Positions 11,872-18,154 of a stretch of 18,154 nt of DNA are shown here, piece by piece. This stretch comes from Baffinella frigidus. Taxonomy: Eukaryota; Cryptophyceae; Cryptomonadales; Baffinellaceae. The stretch covers positions 40,767-58,920 of the forward strand of contig MU647212.1 in the NCBI GenBank assembly GCA_026770585.1, given 5' to 3'. The notes below the pieces were generated by a model that saw only the letters and a program-made list of their open reading frames with translations, did not search any database and was not told where the DNA came from. A program made the position numbers and the translations under genes. Position 1 is the first letter of the stretch. Each line of letters opens with the position of its first letter.

Positions 11872-11987
11872 GGGTTTCTCGGAAACAAAGTCCCGCATCA
11901 GCATGCACGAGGTGTGGGACCAGAACCTCCACAACACTCTGGCCCGCCTCGCACCCCGATTGGACCCTGGCTGCCTTTCCCGCTACG
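11872..11987 (+). CDS. Exon-like island resembling S1/P1 nuclease HxxWD segment
   Basis: Follows the acceptor CATCTACAG. The peptide GFSETKSRISMHEVWDQNLH then NTLARLAP keeps G/C at most third positions. S1/P1 nucleases have a conserved 'NLHxVWD' segment that binds the zinc cluster through His and Asp; MHEVWD fits it, and what follows has helix-like spacing. The donor is uncertain; GGTCCC at 11988 is one choice, and the frame stays open to 12184 without it. No other nuclease exon was found nearby, so it may be a lone relic or part of a gene whose other exons I cannot recognise. Confidence 0.4.
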
Positions 11988-12462
11988 GTCCCGGCTCGCC
12001 CCCCCTCGTCACCAGGACAGTCGCCACCTGCCCCCCCCGCATCCGCATCACGACGACCTTGCACTTGCCCCCTGTTGCAGGTGCCCCGTGCTTCAGGGCG
12101 CCGTTGAGCCTTGACCAGAAAAGACAACCAGCATTGAGCGTTGAGCAAGGCTACCACTCGAGGCTGGAACAGGGAGTATTTTAAAAGTGGTCTTGTTGAA
12201 ATTTGTACCAGTCACGGGCGGGTCTGGTCACGTAGCTGCGGTATATCCCACAGCTACGTAACCAAGCGCGACTATTTGTGTGAAAATTACTACACAGCGG
12301 TCCACAAGGACTTGTAAATTTAAAACTTTTCAAGAAAGTCACATTTCTAGCCTCGAGTGGTAAGGTTGAGCGTTGATCGTACAGCGTGCAGGGCGTGCAG
12401 CTAGGTTGCCCCAGCGATTATCGAGTGTTGAACGCCGAGCGCCGAGATGTCCAGCACACACG
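11988..12462. other. No gene seen; inverted repeat around 12148-12364
   Basis: ACCACTCGAGGCT (12152) and AGCCTCGAGTGGT (12350) face each other; inside are TTTGTACCAG, GTCACGTAGCTGCGG and CCACAGCTACGTAACC in inverted order and a TTTAAAA pair. It looks like another element about 215 bases long. Before it is a C-rich stretch in which the preceding frame stays open. Confidence 0.5.
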
Positions 12463-13690
12463 GGTTCAGGGTTCAGGGTTCAGGGTTCGGAGTTTAGAGT
12501 TTAGGATGTGGGGTTTAGGGTGTAGGGTGTAGGGTTCAGGGTGGTGCAGGGTTCAAGGTTTGGGGTTTAGGGTTTAGGGCGTAGTGCGTAGGGTGTCGGG
12601 TGTAGGGTGTAAGGTGTCTGGTGTAGGGTGTAGAGTGCAGGGTGCAGGGTGCAGGGTGCAGGTTGTAGGGTGTAGGGTGTAGGGTGTAGGGTGTAGGGTT
12701 TAGGGTATAGGGTGTGGTTTAGGGATTAGGGTGTAGAGTTCAGCGTGTGGGGTTGAAGGTTTAGGGTTCAGGGTTCAGGGTTCAGGGTTTAGGGTTCAGT
12801 GTGCAAGATTTAGGATGTAGGGTGTGGGTTTCAGGATCCAGAGTTCAGGGTTTAGGGTTTAGGGTTTAGGGTGTGTGGTGTCGGTAGTCGGGTGTAGGGT
12901 GTAGGGTGTAGGGTGTAGGGTGTAGGGTGTAGGGTGTAGGGAGCAGGTTGCAGGGTGTAGGGTGTAGAGTGTAGGGTGTTGGGTGTAGGGTGAAAGGTAG
13001 GGTGCAGGGTTCAGGGTGCAGGGTGTAGGGTGTAGGGTTTAGGGTTTAGGGTTTAGGGGTTAGGGTTTAGGGTTCAGGGTTCACGGATTAGGAAATAGAG
13101 TGTAGGGTTCTGCGTGTAGAGTTTAAGGTTCGGGGTTCAGGGTTCAGGGTTCAGGGTTTGGGGTGTAAGATGCAGGGTGTAGGGTGTGGGGTTCCGCGTG
13201 TAGGGAAGGATTGGGGTTCAGGATACAGGCTTTAGGGTTCAGTGTGCAGGATATAGGGTGTATGATGTAGGGTTCAGGTTGTAGGGTTCATGTTTGAGAG
13301 TTTAGGGTTCAAGGTTTGGGGTGCCGGTTGTCGGGTTTAGGGTGTAGGGTGTAGGGTGCAGGGTGTAAAGTGTAGGGTGTAGGGTGTAGGGTGCAGGGTG
13401 TAAAGTGTAGGGTGTAGGGTGTGGGGTGTAGGGTGTAGGGTGTAGGGTGTAGGGTTTTGGCGTTGAGGGTTCCGGATTTAGGGTTCAGGGTTTAGAGTTC
13501 AGTGTTTAGGGTTCAGGGTTTAGGGTTTGGGACTTAGAGTTAAAGGTTCAGGTTTGAGGGTTTAGGGTCCAGGGTTTAGGGTTTAGGGTCCAGGGTTTAG
13601 GGTTCAGGGTTTAGGGTTTAGGGTTTAGGGTTTAGGGTCTTGGGTTTAGGGTCTAGGGTTTAGGGTCTAGGGTTTGGGGCTTTGGGTCTA
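12463..13690 (+). repeat. Degenerate telomere-like heptamer array (TTTAGGG variants)
   Basis: Over 1.2 kb of heptamers: TTTAGGG, TGTAGGG, TTCAGGG, TGCAGGG, TCTAGGG and TCCAGGG. AGGG is kept and nearly all changes fall at the second and third bases. Variants are clustered: TGTAGGG blocks at about 12660-12710, 12890-12950 and 13340-13455, and TTTAGGG-rich sequence at 13560-13680. The G-rich strand is the plus strand. Coding-like sequence lies to the right, so this is interstitial. Confidence 0.92.
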
Positions 13691-13749
13691 GAGTTTATAA
13701 CGTACGTCAACGCCGAGCTGCAAAACGACAAGAGGGGCTCGGCGCTCAC

Positions 13750-13842
13750 GAGACGCGTGTCGTTGAGCTTGTCCAGGGCGTTGGGCCCCTCAGACCCCGG
13801 GCCCTGGCACGCCCACTTCTCGCTCGGCAGCCCATTGAGCAC
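13750..13842 (-). CDS. Exon-like island with PLDxL-type repeat, copy 3
   Basis: On the minus strand it follows GGTGGCAG and ends before GTGAGC, phase 0 at both ends, 31 codons. The peptide contains LNGLPSEKWACQGPGSEGPN then ALDKLNDTRL, which matches the copy at 14736-14887 in order (PLDDLPASKHTWKGPG... NPLDQLDTT). Third positions are G/C-rich. Protein family not recognised. Confidence 0.5.
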
Positions 13843-13991
13843 CTGCCACCATCAACCTCACGCTCAGCTCTCGGAGCCGTTGGCCGGGATCCTTCCTACG
13901 CAGGCCGCCGGGCCGCTCAGCGCTGGAGTGGGAGCAGGCGTGCGTGAGGCTGGGGCGGGCGGGCGGGCGCACCGAGTCCTCTCTGCTGGCC

Positions 13992-14046
13992 GTGCAAGGT
14001 GTGCTCCGTGGTGTCGAGCTGGTCCAGAGGGTTCGGCGCCGGCGGC
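13992..14046 (-). CDS. Exon-like island with NPLDQLDTTEH motif, copy 2
   Basis: Follows GCTCGGCAG on the minus strand and reads PPAPNPLDQLDTTEHTLH. The NPLDQLDTTEH part is identical to the copy at 14736-14887. Its downstream boundary is unclear. Family not recognised. Confidence 0.45.
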
Positions 14047-14069
14047 CTGCCGAGCGTCGCGGTGGATCA

Positions 14070-14547
14070 CGCGTCATGCCGTGCTGACAGCATGCGGAGG
14101 GCAGGGGAGAGGATTCGTGCTGTGCGACTCTAGCCTCCTCCGCATGAATTGTGAGGGAATTGATTCGAGGCTCAAATAGTGCCGAGTGCGACTACATTGC
14201 GATGGGAAATCGCAAGGCAGCACCAAACTCGACTGGATTGGTTCTAGAAAACCGCATGACGGGAAACACGAGTGGCTGGAGCAGGGGGCGCGCACCCGAC
14301 ACGCTTCCACTGGCACTGCGCATCCGGGAGCTTCTTCAACGGCAACGTATCCTGGTGGCGCATCCCAGGGCAGGGGTCAGTCGACCACTCTTGACTAACG
14401 GGAAAGAGGTGTGGTGTAGCGGTACATGGGACGTTGGAAGGAAAGTCTCAAACAGCTCGTACCAAAGTGGTGGAGCATAACACAACAAGGGACGAGTGGC
14501 CACGGGACAACGCACAGCAAAGAGTCGAATTATGGTGGTGGGGCCTG
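14070..14547. other. No gene supported
   Basis: Open frames are short, overlap on both strands, and show neither third-position G/C bias nor known motifs. No notable repeat apart from its position between two heptamer arrays. Confidence 0.4.
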
Positions 14548-14716
14548 TGTTCAAGGTTTGGGGTTTAGGGTTTAGGGCTCAGGGTTTGGGGTCCAGGGTT
14601 TAGGGTTTAGGGTCCAGGGTTTAGGGGTCAGGGTCTTGGGTCTAGGGTCTAGGGTCCAGTGTCTGAAGTCTAGTGTCGAGTGTCTAGTGTCTAGGGTTCA
14701 GGGCTGCGGTTTCAGG
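14548..14716 (+). repeat. Second degenerate heptamer array
   Basis: TTTAGGG, TCCAGGG, TCTAGGG and TCTAGTG units in the same orientation as the main array, decaying towards the right into TGTCTAGTGTCTAGGG. Confidence 0.85.
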
Positions 14717-14735
14717 GTTTGGACGGGGGGGGGGT

Positions 14736-14887
14736 TCAGACCGCGACGTACAGGTGCCACTCGTGCTCGGTGGTGTCGAGCTGATCGAGCGGGTTGACCG
14801 TCGGCGCGCCGGGGCCCTTCCACGTGTGCTTCGACGCCGGGAGGTCGTCGAGCGGCGACTTGTCGGGCGTGTACGGGTGGTGAGATC
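14736..14887 (-). CDS. Terminal exon-like island with PLDxL/NPLDQLD repeats, copy 1
   Basis: On the minus strand it follows GAGCGGCAG. The peptide includes HPYTPDKSPLDDLPASKHTW, KGPGAPTV, then NPLDQLDTTEHEWHLYVAV and a TGA stop (14736-14738). Almost every codon ends in G or C. Two internal units, PLDDLPASKHTW and PLDQLDTTEHEW, are about 20 residues apart. A GTACGT at 14751 could act as a donor instead of reading to the stop. Just upstream another frame reads VVDYLDACESG with the same codon bias, so a frameshift or hidden junction near 14887 is possible. Family not recognised. Confidence 0.5.
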
Positions 14888-14948
14888 CTGCCGCTCTCGC
14901 AGGCGTCGAGATAGTCCACGACACGGGGGCGTTGGCCAGGCGATGCCA

Positions 14949-16025
14949 TCACTTCTGATCGCGAGCGTGCATTTTGTCGCAGTGCCTTGACAGACTGCCG
15001 GACTGTGTGAAGGCCTTGCCGCAGGTCTTGCAGGAGTAGGGGCGGTCGCCAGTATGGCTGCGCATGTGTACGTTGAGGCTGCCGGACTCCGAAAAGGCCT
15101 TGTCGCAGATCGTGCAGGCATGGGGGCGGTCGCCGGTATGTGTGCGCATGTGTTTCGTCCGGGCGCTGGAGTCCGAGAAGGCCTTGCCGCAGGTCGTGCA
15201 GGCGTAGGGGCGGGCGCCGGTATGGACGCGTGTGTGTTTCGTCAGGGTTCCGGACGACGAGAAGGTCTTGCCGCAGGTCGGGCAGACGTAGGGTCGGTCA
15301 CCGGAATGGGTGCGCATGTGAACCGTGAGGGTGCCGGACTCCGAGAAGGCCTTGCTGCAGATCGTGCAGGCGTAGGGGCGGTCGCCAGTATGGCTGCGCA
15401 TGTGTGTCGTCAGGCCGCCAGATGTCGAGCAGGTCTTGCCGCAGGTGGTGCAGGCGTAGGGTTGGTCGCCGGAGTGTATGCGCATGTGCGTCGCCAGGCT
15501 GCCAGACTGCGAAAAGGCCACACCGCAGGTGGTGCAGGCGTAGGGGCGGTCGCCCGAATGCGTGCGCATGTGGTAAGTCAGACCGCCGGACGTCGAGCAG
15601 GCCTTGCCGCAGGTGGTGCAGGTGTAGGGGCGGTTGCCGGAATGGGTGCGCATGTGTATCGTCAGGTGGCTGGACGAAGGGCAGATCCTGCCGCAGGTCG
15701 TACACTCAAAGTCGAGCTTGCCTCTCCCCCGGCCCCGGCCCCCCTTGTCCGACCCAGGAGAGCCCAAACCCGCGTTATTGGCCGAAGGCTCTGCCCTCCC
15801 CCGCTGGCGTCCGACCATCGCCTGATCAAGAAGCACGACCTGCACCGCTTTCTTGCCCCACAATCGCCCGCCCCAAGTGCCCCAAGTGCCGGCGACGACG
15901 CGTGCCACCCCAGACTCTTGCCCCTGCGGCACAACACGATCCGGCGAAGCGCCGGCCCCTGGTGGAAGCTGCAACGTGGCGCCGAGAGCCAGCACGAGGA
16001 CGGCCGAGCTGAAGATCGTGCGCAT
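14949..16025 (-). CDS. Nine-finger C2H2 zinc-finger protein with signal-peptide-like N-terminus
   Basis: 358 residues from ATG at 16025 to TGA at 14949. The start begins MRTIFSSAVLVLALGATLQL then PPGAGASP: a basic n-region, a hydrophobic core and a plausible AGA cleavage site, typical of a signal peptide. The same frame stays open upstream to an ATG at 16286, but that 87-residue extension is low in complexity and hides the hydrophobic core, so I chose the inner start. Residues about 106-358 form nine C-x2-C...H-x3-H fingers at a 28-residue spacing, joined by H-[ST]-G-[DN]-R-P-type linkers; the last ends H-x4-H. Fingers 1, 2 and 4 have Cys where the core Phe usually sits. Specificity positions are mostly Ser, Thr and Gly, which is unusual for strong DNA readers. 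C2H2 arrays usually bind DNA in the nucleus, which conflicts with a secretory leader. A Gly/Arg-rich segment precedes finger 1. Confidence 0.85.
   Translation of the reverse strand: MRTIFSSAVLVLALGATLQLPPGAGASPDRVVPQGQESGVARVVAGTWGTWGGRLWGKKAVQVVLLDQAMVGRQRGRAEPSANNAGLGSPGSDKGGRGRGRGKLDFECTTCGRICPSSSHLTIHMRTHSGNRPYTCTTCGKACSTSGGLTYHMRTHSGDRPYACTTCGVAFSQSGSLATHMRIHSGDQPYACTTCGKTCSTSGGLTTHMRSHTGDRPYACTICSKAFSESGTLTVHMRTHSGDRPYVCPTCGKTFSSSGTLTKHTRVHTGARPYACTTCGKAFSDSSARTKHMRTHTGDRPHACTICDKAFSESGSLNVHMRSHTGDRPYSCKTCGKAFTQSGSLSRHCDKMHARDQK
14952..15710 (-). repeat. 84-base tandem coding repeat (zinc-finger units)
   Basis: Nine 84-base units, each with a TGCAC(G/C)ACCTGCGGCAAG-like start, encode the fingers. 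Close similarity between units, for example fingers 2 and 4 (ACSTSGGLT), suggests recent internal duplication. Confidence 0.85.
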
Positions 16026-16920
16026 TCCGCCCGGCCTTTGTTCCCCGTGTCCAGCTGCACGTCCACCCAGCCGTTGTTCCCCGTGTCCAAGTTCACGTCC
16101 AAGCCGCCGCCGCCCCGCCTCGCTTTCCCCGTCGTGGTGCCAGCGGATCCCTCTCCACCCCTGCCTATCTTTTTGCCTCGAATTTCCGTCGGGGGAACAG
16201 GGAAGGCACACTAGATGATGCTCTGCTGCACAATGCGGTGGCGTGCTGTAGAGACAGACACAGCCCCCCCGCCCCTCACGTCTCACCCCTTCCCGAATTA
16301 CACCCCTCGTGAACAGCTTTTTTTAGCGTGTTTGACCAGAACAACAGAGTTTCTACGGAAGGGCGTGTCGTTGGGCTATGTTGGGAGCATTTAAAACCTA
16401 AAGGACCTAAAGGGGGGATCGATCCTTTTGCCTCGTTCGCCTCGCCCTTCCGGCTGCGTGTCTCAAATGTGCTGCGACAACATGCGGCTGCATGCAAGCC
16501 CTCGACCAAGGAGCGCATCATGCCCGCTGCTGCCCCACGCTCTCCCGCGGGGCGTGGCTTCAAAGGGAAAATGGGGTGCTGCACGTTGGGCGGCACAAGG
16601 GGATAGGGGCGGGCGTCGCCACCGCCATTTCCACCACCGAGGGTCTCAAACACTCTCATTACTATGCATGCCCGATCTGCAACGTCCTCGTCTGCAGGAC
16701 CGCGTTGGGCGCCTCCCCCTTCCCCCTCTCCTCGCAGAAGCCGGTCTTCCCCCTCTCCTTGCCGAAGTCTCTCTGAAGCGTCTCTTTAAGAAGGCGGCGT
16801 TGGAATGAGTCGACCTGGGGGCAGCACAGGGAGACTGTGGTCCATACTTCATCGGACCACACGGCCTCTCGCCGTTCGTGGACCCACAGCGAACACGGCG
16901 TGGTCCCTCTCCTCGAGGAT
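16026..16920. other. Region upstream of the zinc-finger gene
   Basis: Would hold the promoter, but no clear TATA or initiator stands out. Positions 16035-16100 read on the minus strand in another frame give DVNLDTGNNGWVDVQLDTGN with strong G/C third positions, so part of an upstream exon may lie here. A dispersed CCTTTAGGTCC...CCCAACATAGCCCAACGACA piece is at about 16350-16412 in reverse. On the plus strand near 16650 a short frame reads HYYACPICNVLVC, a possible zinc-knuckle fragment, too short to call. Confidence 0.4.
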
Positions 16921-17000
16921 ATCCTTTAGGTCCTTGAGGTTCTTCGAGCTCCCAACATAGGCGGACACCGGAACTTGTGCTGCAGAAAAGCCATGCTTTC
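16921..17000 (+). mobile_element. Dispersed element copy
   Basis: ATCCTTTAGGTCCTTGAGGT, CCCAACATAGGCGGACACCG and CTGCAGAAAAGCCATGCTTT in order. Confidence 0.75.
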
Positions 17001-17239
17001 TAAAGGGAACTGTCGACCGAGAGTGCCTGGATGCTTTCCCTGCTCGCTCGGAGCCAGGCTCGCCGCAAAGACGAGTACTTCGGCGCCCGACTAGGAGGCG
17101 TCGCTGGCGCCGCAGACACCGCGGCCCGCGTTGTTGCGGCGTCGCAGGTCCGCTCCCCCTGCTGGGGCTCCTTCTTGAACCCGCCATCTGGCGTGCGGCC
17201 GTCTCTCGGGCCGTGGGCCTTCTTGCAATAGCAGCCCCC
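17001..17239 (+). other. Island between two element copies, possible exon, unrecognised
   Basis: A plus-strand frame from 17031 reads MLSLLARSQARRKDEYFGAR then LGGVAGAADTAARVVAAS, with G/C-rich third positions, ending at CAG before GTCCGC, which could be a donor. Evidence is weak and no family is recognised. Confidence 0.25.
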
Positions 17240-17320
17240 TTGAGGTCCGTAAGGTTCTTCGAACTCCAGACATAGGCGGACACTGGAACTAGTTCAGCAG
17301 AAAAGCCATGCTTCCTTTCG
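17240..17320 (+). mobile_element. Dispersed element copy
   Basis: AAGGTTCTTCGAACTCCAGA, CATAGGCGGACACTGGAACT and CAGAAAAGCCATGCTTCC in order; with the copy 320 bases upstream it brackets the island at 17001-17239 in direct orientation. Confidence 0.75.
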
Positions 17321-17376
17321 TATCACCCAGGGGGCTCTCCCAACCAGCCTCGTTCATTTCACGGAGATGAACAGGG

Positions 17377-17530
17377 TAACTTCCTGAAAACTGGGTAGTT
17401 AGACCTACGGTATTGCCTACAGTAGGCCGCAGGGCCCCTGGGACCTAATGTTTGGTAGGACCCCCCCGAGGCCCCTTCGGCCTACCGTAGGCAATACCGT
17501 AGGCTCAACTACCCGGTTTTCAGGACGTTA
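17377..17530. mobile_element. TAAC-TCCTGAAAAC inverted-repeat element
   Basis: Arms of about 60 bases: TAACTTCCTGAAAACTGGGT ... GGTATTGCCTACAGTAGGCC at the left faces GGCCTACCGTAGGCAATACC ... ACCCGGTTTTCAGGACGTTA at the right. Total 154 bases, non-coding. Confidence 0.82.
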
Positions 17531-17751
17531 GTCTATGAAGATTGGGGCGTTGGTGCCTCTGTTGTCCTTCGTTCACAACTTGCAGAGTGTCTAATTTTTC
17601 ACCTCCCGCAAGGTCCTGCTAAGTAGTGATGCATCAGCCAATCAGGAATACCTCTTCGCGTGTATACATCTCAGATACTGGCAGAACTTGTTTCTTGTAA
17701 TGAAGACGTGCCCGTCCACGTGCGTGACAGCAGAGCAGAAGACTCTCACTA

Positions 17752-17885
17752 CAGGAGTTACTCGAACATAAGGTCCACACCGCTCGTAGGGTGATCCCTA
17801 GGCCCGTACGCATCCCTAGGCCCGTACGCGTAGGCCTACTGTAGGCTCTTACGGCGTGGCGGACCTTATGTGCATATAACCCCTG
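17752..17885. mobile_element. CAGGAGTTAC-terminal miniature element with TA flanks
   Basis: CAGGAGTTACTCGAACATAA at the left faces TTATGTGCATATAACCCCTG at the right; TA on both sides (17750-17751 and 17886-17887); 134 bases. The terminal CAGGRGT and TA flanks link it to the CAGGGGTACC elements. Confidence 0.78.
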
Positions 17886-17931
17886 TACTGTCCTATCTTT
17901 CACTGGTGAGGTTGATGCATTGAAGCGACTA

Positions 17932-18047
17932 CAGGGGTACATCGCTCATAAGAAAAGGCCCCCCCAGGACCCTACCGTAGGGCTATGCCTGAGGTCCTAT
18001 CGTGATCCTGGGGGGGGGGGCGTTTTTTTCTGAGCGAGGTGCCCCAG
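17932..18047. mobile_element. CAGGGGTACC-terminal miniature element, copy 5
   Basis: Left end CAGGGGTACATCGCTCATAA with TA before it; right end TCTGAGCGAGGTGCCCCAG, diverged at the tip. Lies 46 bases after the preceding TA-flanked element. Confidence 0.7.
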
Positions 18048-18100
18048 CAAGTAGACCGCACTAAGTTGACCGCTCTCAGAGCGCCGCCCCCCCCCCCCAC

Positions 18101-18104
18101 AGAG

Positions 18105-18154
<50 letters not shown>
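18101..18154 (+). repeat. CT microsatellite at window end
   Basis: After AGAGAG the sequence is pure (CT)n to the last base, following a C run. The true length cannot be seen because the window stops inside it. Confidence 0.95.

Noticed and set aside
12463-13690. True chromosome end
   Set aside because: The heptamers are degenerate and over 4 kb of different sequence follows on the side where a telomere would end.
15054-16214. 386-codon plus-strand frame
   Set aside because: It is the antisense shadow of the zinc-finger gene; the 84-base periodicity keeps it open.
16026-16286. Longer zinc-finger protein starting at 16286
   Set aside because: The extra 87 residues are low-complexity, lack codon bias, and would bury the signal-peptide-like segment inside the protein.

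Overview
This looks like a stretch of nuclear genome from a eukaryote with spliceosomal introns and a heavy load of repeats. Coding islands are short, GC-rich and nearly saturated with G/C at third codon positions. They are bounded by CAG|G acceptors and GT (once GC) donors, and lie in non-coding DNA full of small inverted-repeat elements, minisatellites and TTTAGGG-type heptamers. TTTAGGG heptamers are known from plants, many algae and alveolates. With the protein content seen here, an alveolate or other protist alga (chromerid or dinoflagellate grade) is a reasonable guess, but the species is not established. I see no bacterial operons, rRNA, convincing tRNA or CRISPR array.

Positions 254-9130 (+) hold the main gene, which no single open reading frame reveals. 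Eight short exons join in frame at all seven junctions into 203 codons plus a stop. They encode the C-terminal half of a papain-like (C1) cysteine protease with the catalytic His and Asn regions, then a very acidic Asp/Glu linker, then two EF-hand calcium-binding loops. The 5' part, with the catalytic Cys, lies before the window. Introns of this gene carry inverted-repeat elements (one nested inside another), tandem repeats, and extra copies of the acidic exons and of exon ends with their donor sites.

Positions 9131-12460 are mostly short transposon-like elements and palindromes, with one exon-like island (11872-11987, +) that resembles the His-x-x-Trp-Asp segment of S1/P1 nucleases. Positions 12463-13690 are a long degenerate heptamer array (TTTAGGG, TGTAGGG, TTCAGGG and similar), with a second short patch at 14548-14716. 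Three exon-like pieces around these arrays on the minus strand share an unrecognised PLDxL / NPLDQLDTTEH peptide motif.

Positions 14949-16025 (-) encode an intron-free protein with nine C2H2 zinc fingers behind a signal-peptide-like N-terminus. The remainder to 18154 is again repeat-rich: two copies of a dispersed element, three inverted-repeat elements and a terminal CT microsatellite.

The most notable points are the reconstructed protease-acidic-EF-hand gene, the repeated duplication of its splice-site regions, an exon copy split by a segment that ends in a telomere-like patch, a nested inverted-repeat element, and the unexplained minus-strand peptide repeat family.
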